NCBI GenBank assembly: GCA_031216915.1 | Contig: CM062294.1 | Span: 32,689,128 to 32,753,127 of the forward strand | Length of the DNA stretch: 64,000 bases | Direction: 5' to 3' | Source of the DNA: Pictodentalium vernedei | Taxonomy: Eukaryota; Mollusca; Scaphopoda; Dentaliida; Dentaliidae | Part shown: positions 37,144 through 48,006 of the stretch, piece by piece | How positions within the stretch are numbered: position 1 is the stretch's first letter | Layout of the letters: every line of letters starts with the position of its first letter | Notes under the pieces: model-generated | The model's database searches: none | The model's input: only the letters and a program-made list of their open reading frames with translations | What the model was told of the DNA's origin: nothing | Made by a program: the position numbers and the translations under genes

Positions 37144-37775
37144 CTGAGCATGGTTGCTCAGTGGTGGATTGTTGGACTTCTATGCAAGAGGTCCCAAGTT
37201 CGATCCCCGTCTGGGACGACCAACATTGTGTCCTTGGGCAAGGAACTTTATCCTGGTCGCCTACATGGGGGCACGATGACTCTGTGTACTAAGGCGTACT
37301 GCACATCGACAGTGCACATGTTTCCAACTGATGTGACCCTGCTTGAACAGAGCTTGAACAGAGTTAGAATGTTGAGGAGCTGACAGCTGCTTGTCGTTAC
37401 TCGGTGGTTCTCTCTGGGTACTCCAGCTTCCTCCTCCCGTAAAACTGTCATGGTCATGATCAAGCCAGAAAATAAGCAGACTGTCATCTGCAAAATGAGG
37501 TCCCCATAGGGTGAATTTAGAGATGCTACCCTGCACAGCAGGGTAGCATCACTAAACTTAACCTCTGTTAACCTCAGTCTGAATCAAGATCTCAACCTAA
37601 ACAGAAAGAGGTATCCAGAGGATAAATTGCCCCACTGTATGGGATAGCATCAGCAAATTCACCCTCTGGGGACCTCATTCTGCAAATGACAGATTGCTTA
37701 TTTTCAGGCCTGGTCATGATTAGCCATTGTGCATAAGTATGTGACCTTAAACACCAATAAATAATAATAATAAAT
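37144..37775 (+). mobile_element. SINE with a second kind of tRNA head, split by a MITE
   Basis: The head (ggttgctcagtggtggattg, then agttcgatccccgtctggga) is a different tRNA-derived sequence from that of the 3244 copy. The central block, body and type-2 tail are shared. A hAT-like MITE (37461-37712) sits in the tail and duplicates gtcatgat. Tail continues 37713-37775. No clear target duplication for the SINE itself. Confidence 0.85.
37461..37712. mobile_element. hAT-like MITE, copy 1
   Basis: Perfect 8-bp duplication gtcatgat at 37453-37460 and 37713-37720. Ends are caagccagaaaataagcaga and the inverted match of caggcctgaaaataagcaat. An internal hairpin is built on tgatgctaccctg. 8-bp duplications and CARGCC ends fit the hAT superfamily. 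Confidence 0.88.
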
Positions 37776-37845
37776 TTTCCATTCATCTCTCATATTCAAC
37801 ATTGTCATCACTTTTCATAGTCTTTCCATTCAGCTCTCATATTCA

Positions 37846-38007
37846 AGAAGATGTGTTACTTTCCGCATATCAGACACAAATCTTGTTGAATGAGAGGAAC
37901 TGAATTTACTGTGATCTGAAAGCATCAAACCTAAACTCTCTAGAATGAGAATTAATGGAGACTTGTAATCGGGAGTTAAATATCTGTAGAAATCAGAAAT
38001 GTATTTT
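37846..38007. other. Unclassified spacer
   Basis: No feature recognised between the last minisatellite unit and the next TTAGCTCACC-type repeat. Confidence 0.4.
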
Positions 38008-39500
38008 TAGCTCTCCTGGCTGAAAGTCATGGTGATCGACAGTGATCACTCTCCACCAGTTGTACTTCATCTACCGTGAGTGAACATGGTGATCATGACT
38101 TCTCAAAAACCACTGGTTCAATTTCAGATACCTTTGAGGTGCTTGTTTGTTCCCGACCTCACACTAATATTGTTCAAGTCAACTTGCCTCACCCCAAAGG
38201 AATGAGGTGAGGTAAATGCTCTCAAAATTTTTAAAAAATCTTTTGATGAATCGATAGGTACAAAGACTTGATATTTGGTACTGACCTTCCTTTTGAACTG
38301 TAGAGTAAAGTTTGTTCAAACAAAGTTCATAGGGCAATATTTGCATTGTAATAGGATGGGCAAGATTTTTCACTCTGCCTGAAATTTCTATTTTCTGAAC
38401 CGATTGGCTGATTTAAACCAAATTTGGTCTGTTGTATTATTGAGGCATAGTATGTGATTCATGCAAAAAAAACCCAAACAATTCCCAACTCTCCATGGGG
38501 GACCCCAGGAGCTGAAAATAAATATATTTCAAATGCCTATAGTTCCTAAACTGCAGGGTATCGGTTGTGTTTGAGTGTACCATTGGGTGAATTAAAAAAA
38601 AATGCTGATTAACCGTTTACACAACGAATCAAATGCATCCGCCCGCGTAATATGCAAATTCAGCAGTTGAAAAAATATTATTTTTCAAAAAATTTCAACA
38701 AAACCATATCATGTGACCCCTCGTTGGAAAGAGCTCGTCGAGCTTGTTCCACTGAGGTCTCACATGATATGGTTTTGTTGAAATTTTTTGAAAAAATTTT
38801 TAAAAATGATAATTAAAATAATAAATTTTGATATCGTCTGCGTTGGGTAAAAGGTTAAGCATATTTGCAAAAGTAAAAAAAATCTCCTCTAGAACCAGCT
38901 TTCCGAATCTTTTGATATTTGGTATACAGCATCCATAGGGGGTGGGGTGTCAGATAAATTTTTTTATATAATTAAGCCCATTGGTTCATATTTGGGGTCC
39001 ACAGAGGGGCCCAAATTTGATCTTGGTACAGTATCAGAAATATTCATTAAAGAAACTTCTTCTGCAGAACCATCTGTTGGAATTGTTTGATATTTGGTAT
39101 ACAATATTGTTAAAGAGCTCCAATTCACATTTGTTCAAATCAGGTTCCTCGGATGATATGTGCATCCCTACGGGAGGCCAAATTTAAACTTAATGCAACA
39201 TGAGGAATAACCTTTAAAAATCGTCTTTAGGTCCACCAGTCAGAAACTTTTGATATTTGATATACAGCATCGTTAGGGAAGTCAGATCCAAGCTTGTTCA
39301 AATCAAGTCCTTAATGGGTTAATATCTGGGCTCCTTATCAGTAAATTTTAACTTAGTGCAATATGGGTAATATTCTTTAAAATCTTCTTCTCCAGAACCT
39401 CCAGTTAGAATCTTTTGATATATGGTATACAGCAGCCCCTTACAGAGCACAGATTCAAGTTTATTTGAATGAAGTCCCTCAGTTAATATTTGAGCTGCTA
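38008..39500 (+). mobile_element. TTAGCTCACC-type repeat, copy 2, diverged
   Basis: Begins tttagctctcctggctgaaa and contains the family's units (gatatttggtatacagcatc, caaatcaagtc). It is split by a TTAA-flanked MITE at 38609-38858; flanking halves join across the TTAA. No 3' end recognised. Confidence 0.65.
38609..38858. mobile_element. TTAA-flanked palindromic MITE, copy A
   Basis: Bounded by TTAA at 38609-38612 and 38855-38858. Ends are ttaaccgtttacacaacg and the inverted ttaaccttttacccaacg. The centre is a ~50-bp palindrome (caaaaccatatcatgtgacc) around gagctcgtcgagct. It belongs with 56321-56569, which matches it in the opposite orientation. Confidence 0.85.
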
Positions 39501-39635
39501 TTTTAGATTGTGGGAGACTTATTCTGGTTAATATACTGGCCGTTTGGTGAAGGTTTAAAGTAATATTAATGTGTTAATCACTCCGCCACACCATTTCATA
39601 ATTTATTAATCAATTAAACACACACAAATTCCTGG
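39501..39635. other. Unclassified spacer
   Basis: Short AT-rich segment, nothing recognised. Confidence 0.35.
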
Positions 39636-39970
39636 GTAGTGTGATGTCTCAGTGGTTAGGACATTGGACTTCAGACTGAAAGGTCCGTGGATTGATCGTG
39701 ACCACCTGTAAGTGCATTGTGTCCTTCGGCAAGGCACTTAATGATTCTTAATTCTGAATTTCCATGCCGGAACATGGTGGTGCTCTGCACTCTAAGATAT
39801 GGTGCACATTTATGGTGAGCTGGTCTTCAACCAATGCTAACCCCGCATGTACAGAGGTAGTATGTTAGGATATCTGACTGTTTGTTTTTCTGCTTTTCGA
39901 AGGCCCTCTCCGGATACTCTGGCTCCATCCACCCCTAAAACTGTCCACCATGAGGCTGTTAAAAGTGTCC
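39636..39970 (+). mobile_element. SINE with a third tRNA-like head, tail type 1, interrupted
   Basis: Head: gatgtctcagtggttaggac, then gtccgtggattgatcgtg, a diverged A/B-box pair. Central block attgtgtccttcggcaaggc. Body clearly homologous but older. The tail begins gaggctgttaaaagtgtcc and is cut at TTAA by the MITE at 39971-41246. It resumes at 41247 as acctcaatgaatagata, matching the expected accctaataaataaa. Confidence 0.8.
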
Positions 39971-40057
39971 TTAACTGGTAGAGTGCTGGAAGCCCATATT
40001 TGGGCTTTACGCTGAAGTGCAGGTGCTGCCACAAAAGGCTTCATATTCTCAGGATAT

Positions 40058-40355
40058 TTATTTATTTATTGGGGTTTAAGGTCACATATATCTGCACAAT
40101 GCTTAATCATGACCATGGCAGTTTTACGGGTGGAGGAAACCGGCGTACCCGGTGAGAACCACTGAACAACAGCAAGCAACTGTCAGGTCCCCAACATACT
40201 AACTCCACACAAGCAGGGTTAGCATTGTGCACCATCAATGAGCAGTACGCCTTAGTACACGACATCACCGTGCCCCTACATGGGCATTGGGGGTGAAGTG
40301 TCTTGCCCAAGGACAAAACGCGGTTGCCGCAGGTGGGATTCGAACCAAGGACCTC
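40058..40355 (-). mobile_element. 5'-truncated SINE, tail type 2
   Basis: Target duplication ttctcaggatat at 40046-40057 and 40356-40367. The minus-strand copy has lost most of its tRNA head: it begins inside gaggtccttggttcgaatcc. Truncation at the 5' end is usual for target-primed reverse transcription. Confidence 0.88.
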
Positions 40356-40378
40356 TTCTCAGGATATACTTTGTCTTA

Positions 40379-41067
40379 CAGTGGAACCTGTCTTGAGAGA
40401 CTGCCCTTTGGGCCACACAAAAGTGGTCTCTCAAGACAGGTGGTCTCTCATAACAGGTTTCAGGTTTTCTCAAGTCAGTGAATAACCAACCACAAAATTC
40501 AGAAATGGAGAAGAATGGATTTTTGTAATTACTTCGTAGTTGTTCCTTTTTATGAAGTTTTTGTAACAAACTGAAATGGACTGTTATAAAAATTATAAAA
40601 ATAAATTAGTGTTGAAAATCTTCATTGAAGATTTTCAACACAAATTTATTTTTATAATCCTATCTGTCACATTTCAGGTATGTATGAAATTGTTTATTCA
40701 GCAATAATCCTCATCTTTTCACAGGGTCTTATGAAAACATCTCAATCTGCAATGAGTTAGCAATTGAAACCCAATTAAGAGCTTTTAATACTTTTAATTA
40801 TGTTAGTATAACCACAATGGATTTTCCAATTCCAGAACAGGTAAAAAGTTTTTGTCATGGTTTCGATCTTCAAAGGGATGGTCTCTCAAGACAGGTCCAT
40901 TATGGCATAAAAATACAAGTTGGTACCAGGTCACAGTGGTCTCTCAAGACAGGTGGTCTCTCAAGACAGGTGGTCTCCCATAGCAGGTCCATTATAGAGT
41001 AAAACCAATCGGTGCCTGGCAGATGTGGTCTCTCAAGACAGGTGGTCTCTCAAGACAGGTTTTACTG
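40379..41067. mobile_element. TA-flanked MITE with repeated end motif
   Basis: TA at 40377-40378 and 41068-41069. Ends cagtggaacctgtcttgaga and the inverted match of cagtaaaacctgtcttgaga. CAGT...ACCT ends with TA sites suggest a pogo/Tc1-mariner relative. The motif ggtctctcaagacagg is repeated several times inside, and a 33-bp hairpin lies at about 40592-40658. No transposase. Confidence 0.8.
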
Positions 41068-41349
41068 TATCTTTGAAGTGAAATTATACAGTCTGTATGG
41101 ATTTGCCTTCTTACAGTTTATGGGAGAGTGCCTGTAGGCTGTGTGAGCCATGCCTGTAAGCACTCTCCCATAAAATGTAACAATTAAGGCAAAGACACAT
41201 GATCAAGTTCTGCCAAGCAAAAATAATTCAGCACTCTACCAGTCAAACCTCAATGAATAGATAGTAATTGCCAGTTAACTGTTGTTTTCTAAACTGATGC
41301 CTTTGTTATGGGGTAGCAGTGCTGTGATTGTAGTAGTCGGATAAACTTA

Positions 41350-44039
41350 TTAGCTCACCTGACTGAAAGTCAGGGTGAGCTTTTCTGATCACTTTTCGTC
41401 CGTCGTCCGGCGTCCGTCGTCTGTCGTGAAGGTGGTGTTTGGGCCTTTTTCTCCCAAACCACTGGCCGCATATTAATGAATGAGTAGGGGTTATATAAGG
41501 GCATTTTGATTTTTTGTGAAATTAGGTTTTGGCTTGTATTGAGCAGAGGGATGGGGCAAAAATGCTCCAATTCTTAAAAAATCTTCTTCTCAAGAACCAG
41601 CAATAGCAGAGACTTGATATTTAGTATGCAGCTTCCTATAGAGGTGTAGACTCAAGTTTGTTCAAGAGAAGTTTGTCGGGCATTATTTGCCTTTGTTATG
41701 GGAGGGGCAAAAATTTTGGCCACGCCTAAAATTCCTATTTTCAGAACCGTCAGGTCAATTTGAACCAAATTTGATATGAGATGTTAATGGGTCATAAGTA
41801 GTTGATTGATACAAAAAAAATTTTTCTCATTGCCCCATGGGAACCTCGGGAGCTAAAAATAGGAGAAACCTTAAAACTCCCATATCTCCAAAACTACACG
41901 GCACAGAGAATTCTTATTTTGTATAAAGCTTACTTTTATCCAGTAGAATAGAATGGTTAAAAAAAATCCCTATCGGTTTGATCACAAGGTACTTTTTTCA
42001 GGACTTTGAAAAAGTGCTGAGTCAGCACTTTTTAACACTGTAGGCAATGGGAAAAACATTAAAAAATCTTCTTCTCCAGATCTGCAGGCAGAATCTTTTG
42101 ATATTTGGTATACAACATTGTAGGGTGGATCTGATTCAAGTTTGTTCAAATCGGCCCCCTGGGTTCATATTTGGGCACAGTTTAGGAGCCCAATTTCAAA
42201 CTTAGTGCATTGCAGGCAAATTTCTTAAAAAATCTTCTTCTCCAGATCCAGCAGGCAGAATCTTTTGATATTTGGTATGCAACATTGTGGGGTGGATCTG
42301 ATTCAAGTTTGTTTAAATTGGCTCCCTGGATTCATATTTGGGCTCACTATAGAAGCCCGAATTCGAACTTAGTGCATTTCAGGCAAATTTCTTAAAAAAT
42401 CTTCTTCTCCAGATCCAGCAGGCAGAATCTTTTGATATTTGGTATGCAACATTGTGGGGTGGATCTGATTCAAGTTTGTTCAAATCGGCCCCCTGGGTTT
42501 ATATTTGGGCTCAGTATAGAAGCTCGAATTCGAACTTAGTGCATTTCAGGCAAATTTCTTAAAAAATCTTCTTCTCCAGATCCAGCAGGCCGAATCTTTT
42601 GATATTTGGTATGCAACATTGTGGGGGTGGATCTGATGCAAGTTTGTTCAAATCGGCCCCCTGGATTCATATTTGGGCTCATTATAGAAGCCCGAATTCG
42701 AACTTAGTGTATTTCAGGCAAATTTCGTAAAAAATCTTCTTCTCCAGATCCAGCAGGCCGAATCTTTTGATATTTGGTATGCAACATTGTGGGGGTGGAT
42801 CTGATGCAAGTTTGTTCAAATCGGCCCCCTGGATTCATATTTGGGCTCATTATAGAAGCCCGAATTCGAACTTAGTGTATTTCAGGCAAATTTCTTAAAA
42901 AATCTTCTTCTCCAGATCCAGCAGGCAGAATCTTTTGATATTTGGTATGCAACATTGTGGGGTGGATCTGATTCAAGTTTGTTCAAATCGGCCCCCTGGA
43001 TTCATATTTGGGCTCACTATAGAAGCCCGAATTCGAACTTAGTGCATTTCAGGCAAATTTCTTAAAAAATCTTCTCCATATCCAGCAGGCAGAATCTTTT
43101 GATATTTGGTATGCAACATTGTGGGGTGGATCTGATTCAAGTTTGTTCAAATCGGCCCCCTGGGTTTATATTTGGGCTCAGCATAGAAGCTCGAATTCAA
43201 ACTTAGTGCATTTCAGGCAAATTTCTTAAAAAATCTTCTTCTCCAGATCCAGCAGGCAGAATCTTTTGATATTTGGCATGCAACATTGAGGGGTGGATCT
43301 GATTCAAGTTTGTTCAAATCAGCCCCCTGGATTCATATTTGGGCTCACTATAGAAGCTCGAATTCGAACTTAGTGCATTTCAGGCAAATTTTTTAAAAAA
43401 TCTTCTTCTCCAGATTCAGCAGGCAGAATCTTTTGATATTTGGTATGCAACATTGTGGGTGGATCTGATTCAATTTTGTTCAAATCGGCTCCCTACATTC
43501 ATATTTGGGCTCACTATAGAAGCTCAAATTCGAACTTAGTGCATTTCAGGCAAATTTCTTTGAAAATCTTCTTATCAAGATCCAGCAGGCAGAATCTTTT
43601 GATATTGGGTATGCACCATGCTTACAGGGGTGAGATTCAAGTTTGTTCAAGCCAAGTCCATAGGTCCATATTTGGACTCACTGTGGGAACTTGAATTGTA
43701 ACTTAGTTCAAAATGAGGAATTTTCTTTAAAAATCTTCTTCTTCAGATCCAGCAGTCAGAATGTTTTGATATTTGGAGTGCAGCTTCCTCAGGGGGGTGA
43801 GATTCAAGTTTGTTAAAGCCAAGTCCCTGTGGGAGCCCGAATTATAACTTAGATCAAAATGAGGAATATTCTTTAAAAATCTTCTTTTTTTTTTAGATCC
43901 ACTGGTCAGAATCTTTGGATATTTGGTATAAGCTTTTCTTAGGAGGAGCAGATGCAACTTGTTGAAATCAATTCTCTGGGTTGATATTTAGACTACCATG
44001 TCAGGTGAGCGCCCTCAGGCCTCTTGGGGCCTCTTGTTT
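41350..44039 (+). mobile_element. TTAGCTCACC-type repeat, copy 3, with intact ends
   Basis: 5' end ttagctcacctgactgaaag folds into a hairpin (gctcacctgac with gtcagggtgagc), followed by gtccgtcgtccggcg. The core is a ~167-bp tandem array (42040-43640). The 3' end reads gtcaggtgagcgccctcagg, cctcttggggcctcttgttt, with a short hairpin aggcc-ggcct near the end. No protein. A hairpin near the 3' end recalls Helitron-related elements, but the terminal CTRR signature is not clear, so the class is open. Confidence 0.7.
42040..43640 (+). repeat. ~167-bp tandem core repeat
   Basis: About nine to ten units of aaatcttcttctccagatcc, agcaggcagaatcttttgat, atttggtatgcaacattgtg and so on, spaced 166-168 bp (cttctccag at 42071, 42237, 42404, 42571, 42739). 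Units in the middle are nearly identical; those at both edges are diverged. Confidence 0.95.
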
Positions 44040-44267
44040 CTGTGTTTTATTTCATCAAACATTCTTCTTTTAATTTTAAATGGACTGTTGAATTAATAAA
44101 GAATAAAAGTTATTAAACTATACATAAAAATAATAGTCTGAGGTCAGTTCTGGTAAAACGTTAAAATATAAAGAGGATAAATGGATTCTTAAGATATTGT
44201 AAGTGGTTTAGTGTTTGGAAATTATATGCAAATAAACTTGCTATCCAATTTAAAAATGTCCACCTAA

Positions 44268-44843
44268 TAGAGCTGTAGGTTAACCGAAACCGAACCGAGG
44301 TTTTTTGTTTTTTTTAAAAACCAAAACCGAAACCGTCAACATCCCGTAATCTAAGGTTTTTCGTTTTTTATTAAAATACTCTCTTGCTGCAGAAATTCAC
44401 AGAATGTTGTAGCCATCCCAGAGTAGTGAGAGTACCCAGACACTGCCAATGGCAGTGTCTGGGTACTCTCACTACTCTGGGAAGGCTACAGTCTGTGGAT
44501 TTCCGACATTTCAGCTTAGTTGTGTTTGCTGCTTTCCTCAAGTTGCGTGTAGGTGTCAGACCTCGAAAAATGGCCAAGCACAATAAAAGTTCTGTATATT
44601 TAGGTAATTATTATATTGGCCTTCCTGATTCTTCATGTACATGTATTATAGCTTATTTCGGGCATTCATTGAGTTTCATTCAATTTCACTGCCATTCAGT
44701 TATGATTCCGGACATAAGAATGAGTTTTATTGAATTTTATTTGGCCTCATGAACAAACCAAAAACCGAACCGAACCGAGGTTTTATTCCACCTAAAAAAC
44801 CAAAACCGAAACCAAACAAGAAATTTAAAAACCTACAGCTCTA
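44268..44843. mobile_element. Non-autonomous hAT-like element
   Basis: Perfect 8-bp target duplication ccacctaa (44260-44267 and 44844-44851) and perfect 14-bp terminal inverted repeats tagagctgtaggtt / aacctacagctcta. Just inside each end are aaccgaaaccgaaccgaggt-type repeats. In the middle, 44417-44448 and 44450-44481 form a perfect 32-bp hairpin with further pairing outside. The frame at 44384-44752 crosses the hairpin and is not credible as a protein. Confidence 0.92.
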
Positions 44844-44851
44844 CCACCTAA

Positions 44852-45170
44852 AGGGTCTAACCATATTGTCTGGGTTGGAATGTGACTCCATGGATGTTTC
44901 TATGATTATAATGCCCCCTCATTGCATTGTAATGCTCTCCAATAACTAGTAAGAACACAGTAATTGATAAACAAATTGCCACAGACTAAATCAATCTACC
45001 AATCTGCTACTTGACAGAAAGGTTGCCAAGATGTTATTGGAACATATATGGACACAAACACGTTCTCTTAGCTGTTTACAAACACTTGTTATTTTCACTT
45101 GAACTATTGATTAATTCTGTTATGGATAAGACTAAAATCTGATTAAAGTGACTTGTTTAGCAGAATATCA
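44852..45170. other. Unclassified spacer
   Basis: No gene or repeat recognised. Confidence 0.4.
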
Positions 45171-45757
45171 GCCTGTACAAAAATGTCCTATAGGATCCTA
45201 TATGATTCTTATAGGAAAATATAGCAATCATACAGGACACCTATAGGAATGATGAGTGTAACACAGGAAATTTATGGGAGTCCTTTTTCCTATATGGATC
45301 CTATATGCATTCCTATAGGATTTTTCATTTAATTGTTGAACTATTGGGAGATGTATAGGAGTTATTTTTCCTATATGCATTCCTATAGGATTTTTCATTT
45401 AATTGTTGAACTATTGGGAGATGTATAGGAGTTATTTTTCCTGTATGCATTCCTATAGGATTTTTCATTTAATTGTTGAACTATTGGGAGATGTATAGGA
45501 GTTCTTTTTCCTATATGCATTCCTATAGGATTTTTCATTTAATTGTTGAACTATTGAGAGATGTATAGGAGTTCTTTTTCCTGTATGCATTCCTATAGGA
45601 TTTTTCATTTAATTGTTGAACTATTGAGAGATGTATAGGAGTTCTTTTTCCTCTATGCATTCCTATAGGATTTTTCATTCAATTGTTGAACTATTGGGAG
45701 ATGTATAGGAGTTATTTTTCCTATATGCATTCCTATAGGATTTTTTATTTAATTGTT
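45171..45757 (+). repeat. 70-bp minisatellite, left block
   Basis: Unit cattcctataggatttttca, tttaattgttgaactattgg, gagatgtataggagttcttt, ttcctatatg; period 70 bp. The first ~130 bp are diverged (tcctataggatcctatatga). Confidence 0.93.
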
Positions 45758-45758
45758 G

Positions 45759-46138
45759 GGGGGGGGGGGGGGGGGGGCGGGGTGGCTCAGTAGGTAGAAG
45801 TGCAGGCTGCAAGCCGAGAGGTCCTCAGTTCGAATCCCACCTGCGGCAACCGTGTTGTGTCCTTAGGCAAGACACTTCACCCCCATTGCCCATGTGGGGG
45901 CACGATGATGCCGTGTACTAAGGCGTACTGCACGTCAATGGTACGCATGTCTTCAACCAATCTAACCCTGTCTGTGCTGCAGTGTGGGGTTACGATGTTG
46001 GGGAGCTGGCAGCTGCTCGTCGTTGCTCGGTGGTTCTCTCCGGGTACTCCGGCTTCCTCCACCCGTAAAACTGTCATGGTCATGATTAGCCATGGTGCAT
46101 AAATATGTGACCTTAAACATCAATAAATAAATAAATAA
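45759..46138 (+). mobile_element. tRNA-headed SINE, tail type 2, in the 70-bp minisatellite
   Basis: Target duplication tatttaattgttg at 45746-45758 and 46139-46151 lies within a minisatellite unit. The head is preceded by a run of about 20 G before cggggtggctcag. A-box, B-box (agttcgaatcc), central block and tail all present. Confidence 0.92.
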
Positions 46139-46520
46139 TATTTAATTGTTGAACTATTGGGAGATGTATAGGAGTTCTTTTTCCTATATGCATTCCTATA
46201 GGATTTTTCATTTAATTGTTGAACTATTGGGAGATGTATAGGAGTTCTTTTTCCTATATGCATTCCTATAGGATTTTTCATTTAATTGTTGAACTATTGG
46301 GAGATGTATAGGAGTTCTTTTTCCTATATGCATTCCTATAGGATTTTTCATTTAATTGTTGAACTATTGGGAGATGTATAGGAGTTCTTTTTCCTATATG
46401 CATTCCTATAGGATTTTTCATTTAATTGTTGAACTATTGGGAGATGTATAGGAGTTCTTTTTCCTATATGCATTCCTATAGAATTTTTCATTTAATTGTT
46501 GAACTATTGGGAGATGTAGT
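46139..46520 (+). repeat. 70-bp minisatellite, right block
   Basis: Five to six nearly identical 70-bp units (ggatttttca at 46201, 46271, 46341 and on). Diverged related sequence continues to about 46640. Confidence 0.93.
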
Positions 46521-46668
46521 ATTCCTGTAGGAACTCAGCTCACCTTTAACAGTTTAGTCTCTTTGGATTCAACTAAATGTTTAAGGCTTCTATAGGATTA
46601 TCATAGGAAATACATGGCAGTTATAGGAAAGCATTGGGAGTTTTTTCATTTGTAAATTATAGTTGAAT

Positions 46669-46938
46669 TTAACTGGTAGAGGGCTAAATTATTTTTGGCC
46701 ATGAAAATTTGTTCACATGTCTTTGCCTTGTTACAATTTATAGGAGAGTGCCTGTGGACCTGTGGGTGTGCTTGTTGGCACTCTCCCATAAATTGTAACA
46801 AGGCAAATCCTAACAGACTAAATAATATCACTTCAAAGATAATACGAAGCACGGCCACTGATTTTGAAGCCTTTAACTTGCAGTACCTGTACTTCAGGAT
46901 AAAGCCCAAATATGGGCTTCCAGAACTCTACCAGTTAA
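46669..46938. mobile_element. TTAA-flanked MITE (TTAACTGGTAGAG ends), clean copy
   Basis: TTAA at 46669-46672 and 46935-46938, ends ttaactggtagagggct and the inverted ttaactggtagagttctgga. The central hairpin pairs ttgccttgttacaatttata with its inverted copy around a ~20-nt loop. Serves as the empty reference for 39971-41246. Confidence 0.88.
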
Positions 46939-47109
46939 GTAAAAGTCTATTTCCTTTAATAAGTAGACTTTTTTTTCATTTCAGCCAAATGAAAAGAGTT
47001 TTATATAAATGTAACCCTGTCGATTAAAAGAGTTTGCGTTTCCTGTATGGATTCCCATATGATCCTACTAATTTCCATACAAATTATCTGTATGTAGGAA
47101 TAGGTGGAG

Positions 47110-47719
47110 AGAATGCTATTCAAGACAAGTTGATAGGTCACTATTTGGGATCTCTGTGGTAGCATGCCCATTTTGAGCTCCGCCCAAAATTTCTGTTTCA
47201 AGATCCGATGCACTGATTTGAACCAAATTTGGCATGTTGTATATTTGGGTCATAAGTACTTGATTTATGACCAAAATATTTTTTGCAGCCCCCATGGGAA
47301 CCCCAGGAATTAAAAATAGAAAAAATTCTTCAAAAACTGCATAGACCAGAATATTCCTTTTTTGAATGAAGCTTCCTTAAGACTAGATTGGAATCAGATG
47401 TACTAAAAAGTTGCTTTCAGTTTTGCCATGGGGTGCTGTGTGGGGATGACCATTGTAACACTGAACACTGGCAATGGGAAAATGCTGAGTCATATCTTTC
47501 TTGTGCTCCATCAACTAAGTATTCTTCTTCAGAACCTTTGGCCCAAATGTAAACTAATTTGGTACAAAGCATCTTGGTGCAGTATACTCTTATAAGTTGT
47601 TGTTCCCCTTTGGGCTGGGATTAATGCCCCAAAAGCCTAAAATGCTTTAAAAATCATCTCATAAACCACTCAAAATAGTGCTTAGATTTTTGGTATTAAA
47701 CTTACTTTGGTGATGCAGA
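47110..47719 (+). repeat. TTAGCTCACC-type repeat, internal fragment
   Basis: Diverged units with aagatccgatgcactgattt, gaaccaaatttggcatgttg and ccatgggaaccccaggaatt. No ends. Confidence 0.55.
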
Positions 47720-47727
47720 TTCATGTT

Positions 47728-47980
47728 CAGGCCTGAAAATAAGCAGTCTGACATTTGCAGAATGAGGTCCCAAGAGAGTGAATTTGATGATGCTATCCCA
47801 TACCCTGGGCCAAGTTATCCTCTGCGTACCTCTTTCTGTTTAGTTTTGGGATCCTTATTCAGATTGGGGTTCACAGAGGGTAAATTTAGTGATGCTACCC
47901 TGCTGTGCAGGGTAGCATCACTAAATTCACCCTCTTGGGACCTCATTTTGGAGATGAAAGTCTGCTTATTTCCTGGCTTG
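47728..47980. mobile_element. hAT-like MITE, copy 2
   Basis: Ends caggcctgaaaataagcagt and the inverted match of caagccaggaaataagcaga. Flanks ttcatgtt (47720-47727) and ttcaagtt (47981-47988) are an 8-bp duplication with one mismatch. Hairpin on tagtgatgctaccctgc. Confidence 0.85.
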
Positions 47981-48006
47981 TTCAAGTTTGCTGAAAGGAA
48001 CTCAGT

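Larger units (their letters stand above)
39971..41246. mobile_element. TTAA-flanked MITE (TTAACTGGTAGAG ends) with two nested insertions
   Basis: Left end ttaactggtagagtgctgga, right end gcactctaccagtcaa (TTAA mutated to TCAA). Without the SINE (40058-40355) and the TA-flanked MITE (40379-41067) it matches the ~270-bp element at 46669-46938 along its length, in the opposite orientation. That match includes a hairpin built on gggagagtgcc. Confidence 0.88.

Noticed and set aside
39501..39635. Possible coding exon near the nested elements
   Set aside because: No open frame, splice sites or similarity visible.
44384..44752. 122-codon frame
   Set aside because: It crosses the central hairpin of a hAT-like non-autonomous element, so both arms would have to code; no domain.
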